The notes under the pieces: generated by a model
What the model was told of the DNA's origin: nothing
The model's database searches: none
What the model saw: the letters and a program-made list of their open reading frames with translations, nothing else
Translations under genes and position numbers: made by a program
Part shown: positions 25,930 through 36,689 of the stretch, piece after piece
Layout of the letters: every line of letters begins with the position of its first letter
Numbering within the stretch: position 1 is the first letter of the stretch
Assembly: GCA_001600175.1 (NCBI GenBank)
Contig: BCJC01000007.1
Location: 1,016,115 to 1,080,114 of the forward strand
Direction of reading: 5' to 3'
DNA length: 64,000 nucleotides
Source of the DNA: Erythrobasidium yunnanense
Lineage: Eukaryota; Basidiomycota; Cystobasidiomycetes; Erythrobasidiales; Erythrobasidiaceae

Positions 25930-26485
25930 AGCTCAAAAAAAAGGTTGGGAATTGGGCGAGTTGTGTCAGAAGTGAGACAAGCTCGGGCGAGTTTGAGATA
26001 AAAGAGTAGAAGACGAGATTACCATACGATAACATCTTGCTAATGCTACACAAGGCTAGAATATATCGAATAGAAACGATATGTACGGTATCTTCTGGAC
26101 GGAGATGTGAGCGGAGTCTGCTAGTAGATTCGCTATCCGCTCGAGATTAGCGATCTATACTCCTCTCTTTCTCTCCCACTCGTCAGACTATGTCGCAGCC
26201 GAAGGGGAATGCATTGTCAGTGCTGCCCGAGAAGTCAGGTTTGGCTGATGCATATTGCGCGACGGAGAGCTGGCCAGGCGACTGTAGAGATCCAGAGATG
26301 AGGACAATAGCGATCCTGGAGTGTCGTGCTCGATGCAGTGTGCTGCCTTGTCTGACAGGGAATTACTCCTTGATCGTGGACTGGCAGGTCAGTCTCTAGG
26401 TGGGGTAGAGCCTGTGCGGTTCACAGAGTTTGGGACAGAGAGCGTCTCGCTTTGTCAAGGAGGTGCGTAGCCAAGTCTGCGGAGG
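25930..26485. repeat. Copy A of a decayed tandem segmental duplication
   Basis: This stretch is clearly related, with many differences, to 27280-28130 (copy B). Matching anchors, in the same order: agaagtgagacaagctc against agaagtgaggcaagctt; gctaatgctacacaaggcta against gctaatgctacacaggctag; and a 23-bp identical block at 26097-26119 and 27749-27771 (ggacggagatgtgagcggag and the next three bases). Copy A lacks the roughly 290 bp corresponding to 27445-27735. The left end begins a few bases upstream of the asparagine synthetase start. Confidence 0.8.
26088..26485 (-). pseudogene. Decayed fragment of the C-terminus of the gene at 27702-29798
   Basis: Read against the C-terminal coding region of the unknown gene at 27702-29798, this segment aligns over about 400 bp, from the shared ggacggagatgtgagcggag block (26097) through tctcccactcgt, gactatgtcgc and ctgctcgatgc-type anchors, to a weaker match near 26470. 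Frame is lost by many small indels and substitutions, so it cannot encode the protein. It is a truncated gene copy left by tandem duplication, not an independent gene. It now sits in the promoter region of asparagine synthetase. Confidence 0.7.
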
Positions 26486-27279
26486 TGAGGTGTCGTACTC
26501 AACCATTAGCCCAAGCGCACCCCAGAGCTGGTGGTCAGCTTGGAATACTACGCATTAGGAGCGTGTACATAAGCTGTTCAGCAAGTAATACGCTTGGATA
26601 GAGTTTTTCTCCAGGCTCGTTGGCCGTCTGTTTGCAGACAAATCAGCGGTTTGCGCTCTGGGCGGCTCACCCCCCACGACGCAGTTGGGCAGTCTGTATG
26701 ATGGCATAGTATAGACCATGTATTAGGTGTATACTAAGTGAAAGGATTGGCGATAAGTCCGTTGGCTTGCAGTCAAGAAGCCAACCGATCGTCTTGCTGA
26801 AGATCAGCCCGTCTTCAAGCTTTCCTTCAGACTATTGTATGGCAGGAATTGATCAGTCGGGCTAATGAGATATAGACGACTTGCTGGCCAGGCCTTCTCC
26901 CAAGGTCGTGCAGCAGCAATTGCAGCTTCGATCAATTTGCGCCGTCGAGACGCCTGCAGCCTGCAACCCTTTGGAAACATCAGATCTAGAGCGAATTGAA
27001 CGTGGCAGAGGGGAGCACGGTGCATTCTTGGCATTGTCAATAATGTTGAAGGAGGAACGTCAGATCGGGGTACTTTCGCATGTCGGAATCAAAGACCCGC
27101 AACATTTTCATACGGTGTAGGTTTCATGAATTTGTCAACGTTGCCCATGTAATAGCTGCTGCCAATCACATATCTAGGGCCCTTTTCTCGTGCATGTCCT
27201 CGCATCTGTTGGTCCATCGACTCTGGATTCGCAAGCCTGAGCCGCACAGCATCTCGTTACGGGCCCACACAAAGCACCG
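26486..27279. other. Gene-poor stretch between duplication copies
   Basis: No convincing gene. A minus-strand open frame at 26804-27040 ends with RLYLISPTDQFLPYNSL, which loosely recalls the RLYLYS..D.LVPY motif of DUF829/TMEM53 hydrolases, but nothing else of that family is present. If the tandem-duplication model is right, the right part should hold decayed 5' sequence of asparagine synthetase. A GCTTGCG-centred match near 27220-27250 is compatible with this but weak. Confidence 0.4.
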
Positions 27280-28130
27280 TGTTCTTGTTTCGTGCACGAA
27301 AGGTCGGGAATTGGTCAAGACGTAAGAAGTGAGGCAAGCTTGGATGTTTCGGAAGGGTGAAAACGAGATTAACAAGAAAGAAGTAGAGATGCTAATGCTA
27401 CACAGGCTAGAAGGTACCGAAGATGAAATGTATGTACAGGCCATGACGTAAATCGAGAAGTGCTCTATAGGGGGGAACATCGACAGGAAACTGCAGATCG
27501 CATAGATAGATAACGAGAAGACGATGGTACAGTGACGATGTACAGGTGCCAGAGAAATAGTGTCATCGACAGGGAAAGACCAGAGAACCAAAGAAGACCG
27601 TAATCGTAGCATAGTAAGAAGTTGTTGGTACACGTTTGGCCGGGACGATTCAATAGTAGTGTAGAAGTAGTCGAAATAGTAAGAGAAGAAGAGGCGCCAG
27701 CCTAAACGCTGCCAAAGTCGAAATCGCCTTCGGTGTCTTCCGGACGGAGATGTGAGCGGAGTCTACTAGGGCTTCTGCTGTCCGCTCGCGACTGAGCAAA
27801 TTGCACACCTCGCTGCCTCTCCCACTCGTTGACTATGTCGCGCCCGAAGAGGGATGCATTATCAATCGTGAAATGATCTCCTCCGGAAGCCAAGTTTGGC
27901 TGACTCCAGTTGCGAGTAGGAGAACTGGCCAGTCGACTGTATAGACCCAGAGAGGAGAAGAGCAGAGATCCTGAACTGTCATGCTCGATGCCATCTGCCT
28001 TATTGGACAGGGATTTACTTCTCGAGCGCGGACTCGTAGGGCAGGACCTAGTAGGACTAGCCTGAGATGCTCTCGGAGGTGGTGATAAAGACCTCCTAGC
28101 TTTATTTAATAGTGGTGTAGCTAAATCTGT
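27280..28130. repeat. Copy B of the decayed tandem segmental duplication
   Basis: Counterpart of 25930-26485. It spans the downstream region of the unknown gene at 27702-29798 and its last roughly 430 coding bases. Copy B keeps the intact 3' end of that gene and is therefore the functional copy on this side. Confidence 0.8.
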
Positions 28131-29798
28131 GGTCTTGGCAGGCGGCGACTTGATACCATGCAGAGGGCTAGCAGGCACGCCGAAGTCGACGCTGTCATAC
28201 AGTGACTTAACCACTTCATATGGAAGAATAATAGGAAGAGTGACTTTTGCAGCCTCTTTGCGCGAGAACTCTGCCTTGTCTACGCTGCTTTGTCTGGTAG
28301 AATAGGTTGGCGAAGATCGGCCAAGTAAGGTAGATAGAAGAGGAGGGGGCAAAGTCGGAGGCTGAGGCGCCGCTACCTTGTTCGGTGCTACAGGGCCAAA
28401 GGAGAAGATGCCGCCCCTCTTCGACGTTTCAGGTATCCGAAATGCCTCGTCGAGCTTCGGGCTTTGTAGAGACGGTACGTATTTGACAAGCTCAAGACTT
28501 GACCCAATACTTGCCAAAGGCTTATCGTTCTTCTGCGTCTCATCGCTCTTGCCTGATGATGAGGAAGTACTCTCCTCTTCCTCTGTATCCCGCTCGGGAT
28601 CGTCCAGGTCCAGACCTTCCATGGGTAAGATTGAATCATACGAGCCTAAAGCAAGCTCGGACCCCTGTGACTCTTCAAGATCGGAAGTATGCTCATCTTC
28701 AAGCTCGTACAGCTTCCTGCTGGAGAAGTCGACAGGAGGCGAAGAAGCAGGCGTGGGAAGGTGGATTGACGTCGGAGGTGAACTCGACAAGTTTGAGAAG
28801 AAGGAATTAACGCTATAAGCCAATTCTGGCGTAGGTGGGCCGGCCAGACTTTGCGCGCCATAGTACGAGCGCGAGGGGCTCTCAATAGGAATAGGACTAG
28901 GCGCCTGGGCCAGGTAAGATCTGCTTGGGAGCTCCTCTTCCTCCTCTGCTGCAATATCTGGAACAGCTGCCTCTTCGTGATTGTTCTCAATCCTTTCGTC
29001 CGCTGAAGCTGCTGATTTGCCATCATCGCTATCTTGGCTGCTTGCGCTACTCGACGGCGATCCATCTGCTGAGATGGGGAGCGGTATAAGGGCTGGCTCA
29101 AGGAAGCCAGAATCTGCCACTTCGTCTTGTATCGGCTCGAAGTTTGAGGAATGATATAGCTGAGGCATGATGAGGTCCGAGGACTGCCATTGCGAATTGA
29201 CCGCTAGTCGTTGGTTGATGGAAACGTGGACGTATGGCTCATAGAGTGTCCTATCTCTTGGAGAAGCTGGTACTTCATCTTCCTCCTCGTCTGTGAGCAT
29301 CTCATCCAGAACACTGTCCAACCAGTCCTCCTCTCGCTTCTTTCGATCTAGCTCGTCCTCCAGATCTGCAGCACCATAAGATAGGTTCTGCTCATACACC
29401 GCATCTCTCGAAGAAGGGCTAGCCGAGCCGGATGACAGTCTTGATGCGAAGGCATTGCTGAGTAGGACGAGTTGTCGGAGTCCGACAGCTTTGCCGAGAG
29501 CGGCCTTCTCTAGCTTCCTCTCCGTCAACACATGAAGTCGTCCATCTGCTGCTGTGTCTGCGTTGAGTGAGGTGACGGATGATGATTGCCGGACTTCTTG
29601 CGGGCTTGGATTGCCTGATCGGGTAGCGGTTGCGTCTGAAAACGAGGATGGTGCTTGTGAAGAGGTTGAATAGTGTTGCATGTCGTCCAATAGAGTATCT
29701 TCAATGCGCATTCGGGATGAGCTGGCTGTTGCATTGTTTGACGGAGAGGCCGATCTGAAGAACGAGCTCCAGCCGGTCTGACTGCCTGAGCCCATCAT
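27702..29798 (-). CDS. Unknown serine-rich, acidic fungal protein
   Basis: I do not recognise this gene. A single uninterrupted frame of 698 codons runs from ATG 29798 (MMGSGSQTGWSS) to 27702. Most of it is low complexity (Ser, Pro, Asp/Glu), so probably disordered. Two stretches look ordered: a basic-hydrophobic helix (RKLEKAALGKAVGLRQLVLL) near residue 110, followed by a charged segment (DELDRKKREEDWLDSVLDEM) near residue 160; and the C-terminal SLFGRDIVNEWERQRGVQFA before the end ...EGDFDFGSV. Being intronless is unusual here. A TATATA sequence lies about 50 bp upstream of the start (29845-29851). Its 3' end was duplicated in tandem and the extra copy has decayed (26088-26485). Confidence 0.75.
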   Translation of the reverse strand: MMGSGSQTGWSSFFRSASPSNNATASSSRMRIEDTLLDDMQHYSTSSQAPSSFSDATATRSGNPSPQEVRQSSSVTSLNADTAADGRLHVLTERKLEKAALGKAVGLRQLVLLSNAFASRLSSGSASPSSRDAVYEQNLSYGAADLEDELDRKKREEDWLDSVLDEMLTDEEEDEVPASPRDRTLYEPYVHVSINQRLAVNSQWQSSDLIMPQLYHSSNFEPIQDEVADSGFLEPALIPLPISADGSPSSSASSQDSDDGKSAASADERIENNHEEAAVPDIAAEEEEELPSRSYLAQAPSPIPIESPSRSYYGAQSLAGPPTPELAYSVNSFFSNLSSSPPTSIHLPTPASSPPVDFSSRKLYELEDEHTSDLEESQGSELALGSYDSILPMEGLDLDDPERDTEEEESTSSSSGKSDETQKNDKPLASIGSSLELVKYVPSLQSPKLDEAFRIPETSKRGGIFSFGPVAPNKVAAPQPPTLPPPLLSTLLGRSSPTYSTRQSSVDKAEFSRKEAAKVTLPIILPYEVVKSLYDSVDFGVPASPLHGIKSPPAKTTDLATPLLNKARRSLSPPPRASQASPTRSCPTSPRSRSKSLSNKADGIEHDSSGSLLFSSLGLYSRLASSPTRNWSQPNLASGGDHFTIDNASLFGRDIVNEWERQRGVQFAQSRADSRSPSRLRSHLRPEDTEGDFDFGSV

Positions 29799-30434
29799 TC
29801 TATCTCCCGGTGTACAGAGATCTGTATAGCAATCTATCAGCAAGTATATAAGGCTCTCAAGCCGTTCTAGCTGCTTACTGTTTCACCTCAAGGGTAATCG
29901 CGCGTGGCGATGGGCTCGCTTACACGTCCCGGATGGAGCAAGCGTTGCTGAGCCAGACGAACGGGGTGTACGATAGTTGTTTCGATGTTAAGTTGCCGCC
30001 CAGCTCAGCGCCTTTGGCTTGCCAGCTCGACGCCGTCCCAAGTCATCTGCACGTCGATAGAGGCCGGCTCTTATCGTAAGGACTGATCAACCAGCAGGAG
30101 TCTTGAATTTGAAGTATAGAGTGTTAAGCAGCCTTTAAAGTAATCTCAATCCAGCAAAGGACGAGTTGGAGCAGAGGAAAGTGGTAAGATGCAATGTCGA
30201 GATTAGGAGTCAAGAGATCGGCTATCAAATAAGGTGCAATCTTGAGCAAAGAATGAGGCCAGATGTGTCAGCGATGCGTGATAAGGTCGGTAATACTGCA
30301 GTACCGTCTATCGCAATTCACCTGTCAATGCTTGCACACCTTTGTCCAACCCCGCACGAGACGCGACTACTCAATTAGTGTTTGTCATGTCAAGTCTGAA
30401 CGATTATTGCGCATATGTGTCTAGCTGAAGCATG
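29799..30434. other. Intergenic region between unknown gene and CDC27
   Basis: This 636-bp stretch holds the promoter of the minus-strand gene at 27702-29798 (a TATATA at 29845-29851) and, to the right, the 3' untranslated region of CDC27. A plus-strand open frame at 30166-30378 has no protein-like features and I do not call it. Confidence 0.5.
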
Positions 30435-33400
30435 CTACACCTGATCTGACATCTCTTCATCTTCGCGCTCCTCGTTCGCTTCCTCTTCCTCGTCTGAAGG
30501 CGGCTGACCTCCTAATTCGATGATCTCGCGTATCCGGCCAGCTGCTCGTGGTTCCAAGTCTTGTGCAAATGTTAAACTGCGCGTCATGTTGGCCTTGTCG
30601 CCCATAGCCCCGTAGAGCTTGCCCAGCAGGAAATGTACGTTGAACTCGTCTGGAGCCAGTTCGCGAACGATCATCAGATCTCTCAGAGCGGACTGACGAG
30701 ATGACATCGTTAGAAGTACTCTCAATGCAGTGAAAGAATATGCTTACATCGAATTGCCTCAGATCCATAAGCATCCGAACTCTCTTGAACCTGACGGCTG
30801 GACTTGCAGGCGCAAGCAAGCATGCTCGCTCATACAGTTCCAGCGCTTCTTTCCTCCTGTACAGCTTCTCCAACACCGTACCAATGCAGCATACGAGCAT
30901 AGCATTGCTTGGGTTGATATCCGTTGCTCTCTTGAAATGGTATTCCGCCAGACGGTATTTGCCCGTCTTCATATACACGTTCCCTAAACCAAACCATGCG
31001 TTATAATGACGTGGATTCCTTCGAATGGCTTCGCGGAAGAACCCAGTAGCAGACTCCCATTCTTCCATAGTCACGCATTCATGGCCTGCTAGAGTGTATG
31101 AATATATGAATGAAGGATCCGTTTGTATGGCACGCTTAAAACACTTCAGTGCGTTCGGGTGGTCTTCGAGATGTGAGAAGACATTGCCTGTCGCTATCCA
31201 GGCATGAGGTAGCCGGTGAGACAGCGTTTGCAGTTCTTGAGCGAGGTAAGAGAGTTGAGTCGGCCGGTGGAGATGCCATAGGAGTGTAGAGTAGATCTCC
31301 ATGCCATGTGGAGAGTATGGAGATAACGCTCGGGCTGAACTGAATGCTTTCTCGGCCTAGATACTCTGCTTTAGTGCCTGTCAACTCTGGAGAGTGGCTG
31401 ATTACTCACTTCGTCATACCGGAGATTCTCAAAATGAGCATTAGCTAATAACAGAACTGCCCGACTGCATTTCTGCTGTTCTGGCGGTAGTTGCAGAACC
31501 GCACTGACGGTGCCGGGGCTATCATATCTATGCAGAGCGGAAGTAGCTTTGATGAATGACTGGAATATACCGCGCAGCCAGTTTTCCGCCAATGCTTTTT
31601 GTGTGGTTTGCAAGGCTTGACGATATTGGGCTGAGGGATTTTGAGGAAGCGTACTTGTACGACGATCCGGGCGAGCGTGGGAAGAGGAAGAAAGAGAAGA
31701 CGTGAGATGTGTAGAAGTAGCTGGAAGAGGTGCCATCGCAGGCGGCAGGTTCTCGAAATGCGAATTTGTCGTAGAAGGTGGAGATGAAGAAGGTAGATAA
31801 GGACGCGGAGACAGACCCCCTGAATCAATGGAGGAGCCTGTAGTAGTGGTTGTATTGTCATCTGTAGCGGAAGGACCGGCTTTAGATCGTTTCCTGTCTC
31901 TGGGATTCGAGACTGTTCGAGCTTTTGCTGCAGCATTGCTGGATGTGGAGCCCTTGCGGACCATGTCTGAAGGAGCTAGATTACTGTTCGAAGTACCATT
32001 GATGCGATTACTTCGCCTTGAAGCAGCAGCGGCTGCAGAAGTGGATGATCCTTTTCGAGGTGCTCTTCCCGTTATGGATGTCGAGAAGGACGAAGCCTCA
32101 GACCTTGCGCTAGTATCGTCTTGCATCTCTGAATGTCCATTCATGCCCATGATCTGTACTCTCTGCTCATAAGACTCCGCTTGTCCCAGCATGTCTGCAT
32201 CCGTATCTTCCTGCACGAGCGGTGTCGCCGAAGTAGATCTGGATCTTTGGCCATTGCTTACACCAGCTCCTTTGTGATTTCGTAGATTGAGCTGGAAGGA
32301 AGGGATGCTATCGTCGACATCTACTTGATTTCGATTTCGCTTGACGGCTGGAGGAGGGCGAGCTTGTTGGACTGGCAGTCCATTCGGAATCAAAGAGGAT
32401 GGACCAGCTTCCGGCTGCGCAGAACCTGTACGTTGCTGATTCACGGGCGTGAAAAAGGATCCTCCAGTTGCTGAAGTAGACGCAGCTGCAGCTGCATGAT
32501 TCGAAGAAGATCCGCCAGCAGGATCACCGAACAGTAGACCTGTTCCGAAGAGTTTCTTCCCACCTCCAACGTTGCTACCTTCGCCCGCATTGCTCGTACT
32601 GCGCCCGAAACCAAACATCCCACTTCCACCAGCTGCGAATGAGCCTTTCCTCACGGGTGCAGCAGCGAAAAAGTTACTGCTTTCGTTCGCAGAAACGTCA
32701 TTGAACGATAGATTCGCACCCACGCCCACAGCAGATAGATCGTTGTTATTCATCTCTGCTAGATGGCCCGCTTCGCCGAATTTGAAGCCTGCTTCTTGTG
32801 TCTCGATGGGTGTGGATGCATTCCGCTGCATCTGCGACTTTCCGAAAGGCATGAACCCGTTCGTTTGGCTTGACTTGAGAGGAAGATGCCCGGCAGCAGG
32901 CGTGACTGTGTTGCCGGTCGAAGCGGGTGAGAGGAGAGGAGGCTGAATAGCTGACAGACGGTCTGAGGAGACTGATCGTGTAGCGTTGTTGGCGACTTCG
33001 TTCGTAGAAGCCGCTTGTTGTAAGGCTGCATCGTCCGGTGGATCAGGGACTATAGGCACGGGTATTTGCTGGAGCATCTCTTCCGCATCTAGCTCGCGTC
33101 CTGCGTAGTACGTACGTTAGGCAGACTGCGTATCTGCAGAAGGCAAGCGTTGAAAAGCTTACCCATGGTGCACAACCCTTCGTATGCCTCCCAGCACCAC
33201 CAGGCTGCACGGAGTGCTTCGATATATCTTTGACATGCAATGTCTGGCTTATGTGCTTGTGCGGCTAAGCGCGCTAGCGACAGGTGAATGGCTACAGCTG
33301 ATGTGCTAGCAGCATTCGGATGCGGTAAGCTGGAGAGGTCATTGTCGTGACCTTGCTCTGCGTAGGGGCGTGTATCAGTTTGTCGTACCATATGCTCAAA

Positions 33401-33874
33401 AGATGTTGACATACTGTTCCGACTACTGCCTAGTATCATGTATGCCCGGCGCAAGCATTCACCTCCTTCGTTGGGTCTGTCCATTGCCTCGCACGCATCT
33501 GCATATACATATGCACATCTGATACTCGCTTCACATGCAGGCTTCCTGCTTGTATGAGCCAAACTACCAGGCGAGGGTGCATCGACCAGCGTGCTTTTGA
33601 GCATTTCCAGAGCTTGACGGTGTTCACCGCATCTCATCAAGCTGACGGCATGGTAGTAGACAGCTTCTTCGCTTGAAGGACACAGGCATGTATATCGTTC
33701 GCTGATGAACAAGGCGGTCGGCGCCAGACCCAGGGACAGGGAGAGGGTGATGAGCTTGACGAGGAGATTCAGCACTTCCGGCGACCTTGCTGGATTGCCT
33801 AGAGATGGCTGAGGATGTGATCTTGATAGCTGCTGGCTCGCTCTAACGCTGCCGCCAATTCCACCATTCTGCAT
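30435..33874 (-). CDS. CDC27: Anaphase-promoting complex subunit 3 (Cdc27/Nuc2/BimA)
   Basis: TPR scaffold of the APC/C ubiquitin ligase that binds the C-box and IR tails of co-activators (nucleus). Over 1,000 residues. The N-terminal TPR block follows the start (TALFISERYTCLCPSSEEAVYYHA, cut here by eye from a longer run; then SLMRCGEHRQALEML). A long disordered Ser/Asn/Gly-rich linker spans about 31700-33080. The C-terminal TPR array is typical: ENWLRGIFQSFIKATSAL, LPHAWIATGNVFSHL, PNALKCFKRAIQTDPSF, YNAWFGLGNVYMKTGKY, LAEYHFKRATDINPSN and EALELYERACLLAPAS. It ends in an acidic tail. Joins: TMG to RELDAEEML near 33100-33165, and RQFD to SALRDLMIV near 30690-30745. First ATG in frame is 33874; the frame stays open upstream without an ATG, so an extra 5' exon is possible. 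Confidence 0.93.
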
Positions 33875-34506
33875 AGCGAGCAGCCGGCCAGACGCCTTTC
33901 GAGCTACAGTAGCTGCGCTTCTTCTACTCTTCACGCTGTCCTGTATGACCTGGGTTAAGTTGAGGCTGAATTTTCGAGGATCTGTACGGAAAAGAACGCG
34001 TCAAGTTGGGCTGCCTCTGTTGACCAGAAACCACAAAGTGATTGCAAAAGAATAGCGACGATAGCGCAATCTACCCTGCGAATTGACTGCAAATCGCTGC
34101 AAGTTATCTGTGCTGTCCTCCTTCAGGCTGCCTCTTCGACGAAACGCAAGAAGCCTGCCAACTTCCCCGACTGTACAAGCCTACACAATCTGCCTTCATC
34201 GCAATCCTCATGCCCACGCTTTACGCTATCGCTCGTTCAGTCCCTGGAAGCCTGCCTGTCTGCCCGTTCAACGTCTTCTCATGGCTTCTTACGATGCCGC
34301 TGTCACCTGAGCCGCTCGCCATGAAGCTTCAGTTTGCCTCTTTCCTTTCGTCTGACCACATCTGCTATGGGTATAAACCTCTATCAAGGCTTATCAGCTC
34401 GCCTGGACGGATGCCCCAGCTTCTATGACTGCTGGTGAGCTGGAAACATGTCGCAAGATGCGCCTGAAGGCCGGCTGATAGAAGCACTTGCCTGGTGTCC
34501 CACAGC
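33875..34506. other. Divergent upstream region, CDC27 and small membrane gene
   Basis: This 632-bp stretch contains the CDC27 5' region. Plus-strand open frames at 34083-34428 are pyrimidine-rich and have no recognisable features. They could include untranslated exons of the small gene at 34507, but no splice chain is convincing. Confidence 0.4.
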
Positions 34507-34877
34507 ATGGATATCCTCCGAAATGTCGCCACAGCTCCTCTCTCAGTACAAGCCTTCAGGGCTATCCTTCGAGTCTGTAAGTCCGGCTCCAGCTTGCCGG
34601 GACCGGTCGCCAAATGGTCAATATGTCTGCCTACAGACCAAATCCTCTTTCTCGCAACATCAGCCTTCTTCCTAGCTGTCCTCATCGGATCCATCGCAAT
34701 GTTCGCAATGTGGTATCATGCCTTCGTTACCGTTCCTCATATGAAAGGTTTTAGCGGACCTTACGAGTGGTCTCTGCATCGGTAAGAGCGTGCTATCTAC
34801 GTATGACACTGACAGCCAGCTGATTTCGAGGTGCTCTTAGACGCTCGCCCCGTAATCACGATTCTCTGCCCAGATAA
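34507..34877 (+). CDS. Small predicted single-span membrane protein
   Basis: A gene of about 84 residues that I cannot identify. Proposed exons are 34507-34576, 34637-34781 and 34841-34877. Both introns have good signals: 34577-34636 (GTAAGT...CTACAG) and 34782-34840 (GTAAGA, CTGAC branch, TTAG). The product starts MDILRNVATAPLSVQAF. It has one long hydrophobic segment (ILFLATSAFFLAVLIGSIAM) and ends GPYEWSLHRR then SPRNHDSLPR. Because intron 1 is 60 nt and open, retention would keep the frame. The basic C-terminus suggests it would be on the cytosolic side, but topology is uncertain. The start could lie further upstream, as the frame is open back to about 34468. Splicing across the second intron without loss of frame is the main support. 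Confidence 0.45.
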
Positions 34878-35098
34878 CGTCCTCCCGACTTCTATATGAT
34901 TTGTTGTTGCTACCTCACTGCTCATGAACTAATGTTACTCGAACTGCGTTGGGAGATACCTTCGGGAAACTCCCATTTCTCCATTCATCTCGAAGAAAGG
35001 GAAAGCCTACTACAAAAGACAGCGCTGCCATCTGTGTTACTAACCTACTGACTTTCGTAATGCTGGTCGACTCGTTTTAGCTCATATACGTCCGAAGC

Positions 35099-36578
35099 AT
35101 GGCATCCAATACTGCAATGCTGCAAGAGCTGGCCGCGGCCCGCAAGGTAAGCATATTCAAGCTCCTGCTATCGTACGACTATGACTGAGACGCGTTTGTA
35201 GCAACGCATGGGCTCGCGCAAGCGATCCTCTAGCAGTAGTGACAGGAGTCAATGCTCTACTTCGAGTCTCGCATCGTACAAGAGTGCTTCAAGCTCCGAT
35301 GCCTCCTCTACAAGCTCCAAAAGCTCAGACTACGATAAGCAGGAGCTCAGGACTGAGGTTACACCAACGTCTGCGATAAGCAAACGCACAACGCAACAGA
35401 ATTCTGGTTTTGGAGAAGCAGCCCGTCCTTTGCCGAAAAGACTGACAAGCGCACTTACACGAGACGGCAATGTCTTTCGACACACGGCGTCGCTTACTGA
35501 CAGTAAGACCGGCGATATGGCTACAGTCAGCAGAACATTCTTCACTCATGATGGCAGCGCGCGCAGACCAAAAGCATATCGGCAAAGCAAAGTCGAGACA
35601 ACTGAACTTGGAGCCAACGGAGCGAGCGCCTTTGCCAAAGATCTTGGACTAGAAGATACTGGAGCGCGATACAAGGTATTTAGCGATAGTCGATGCAAAG
35701 GTCGTACCGCTACACTGGACTTGAACACTGGCGCAGAAGGCTTCCAGCAAGGACTCACGAATCTCACGGAGCATATCAGTGGAGGAGTGGTCAGCAATGG
35801 ACCTATCAATCTAAAACTGGCTACAAACCCGTTCAACCCAAATCTTACGAACCTACCCAGGCCGCCACGTCCTCCTCAGAGACGACCGTTCGGTGATTTA
35901 CCACCACCACCACCACCTCCTCCTCATCATCATGGCTCCATGCCCTCTGGTCGTGAACTATCATATCGAGGTTCAGCCCTCCCGCCTTCGCCTCCTCCTC
36001 CTCCAGCAGACACGCGAAGCAGAGACTCTGCCTCCCGCAGGGGAAGTTCTGCTTCTTCGCAAGATATTTCAGACTCCTCTGATGCGGGACACAATCTGCC
36101 TCGGCTTTCACCACCTGCCCCAAGAGACTGGTTCACTCCGTTCATCTCGCCGGCTTCCCGAAGAAGCTCAGATGCCAGCACCATCGACGGTTGCGAGACC
36201 GTGACAGTCCACAAGGATGGTCAAATATCGCGGGAGGCTACAAAGCACAAGCGATACCGTAAGACTGCAATTGGTGTCGATCCGCGCACAGAGATGCTGG
36301 TCCAGAGCATTGAAGGACCAGACCGAGAGTATCATAAGGATTCTCTCTGGCGTAAGAAGAACGGTGAAGTGCACAGGATGACATCCGACAGCATACCCAA
36401 GTGGGGAACGAGACCTGATCTGTTTAAGATTGTACAACGGCACGCAGGTTTCCCAGACGAAAGTCGAGTGTCAGCAAAGATCACGGCGACAAGACGCAAG
36501 AGCTGGACGAAAGAGCAGGTCAAGCGTCATAATGCTTATCCAAAGGCATGCCGTACCTTGCGAGAAGGTTGGGGATGA
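35099..36578 (+). CDS. Unknown Ser/Pro-rich protein
   Basis: Two exons: a 16-codon first exon (MASNTAMLQELAAARK, 35099-35146), an intron with GTAAGC donor and TTTGTAG acceptor, then one long exon to 36578; about 475 residues. The N-terminus is a Ser/Lys-rich tract (KRSSSSSDRSQCSTSSL). A more ordered segment near residues 110-210 follows (VSRTFFTHDGSARRPKAY, RYKVFSDSRCKGRTATLD). Then a proline/histidine-rich stretch with runs of PPPPPPP near residue 250. The C-terminal 140 residues are basic and look folded (TVTVHKDGQISREATKHK, PDREYHKDSLWRKKNGEV). I recognise no family. The phrase KDGQISRE resembles the DGxxR units of the tandem pair immediately downstream, but too weakly to claim homology. 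Confidence 0.75.
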
Positions 36579-36689
36579 AGGTTGATGATCAGACGGCATT
36601 GGACATTGATTACGAGTATGAGCGCAGCTACTACTGAGGTAATATAAGCTACCAATTCGCCTCTCTTCTTTATCTCCTTACCTTGCCTC

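Noticed and set aside
27166-27633. Minus-strand frame of 155 codons with hydrophobic and Cys residues downstream of the unknown gene
   Set aside because: Lies in copy B of the decayed duplication and in the 3' region of the 27702-29798 gene; composition is irregular and the related copy A does not keep the frame.
34083-34428. Overlapping plus-strand frames upstream of the small membrane gene
   Set aside because: No motif, no convincing splice link to the 34507 exon, and pyrimidine-rich sequence typical of a promoter or leader.
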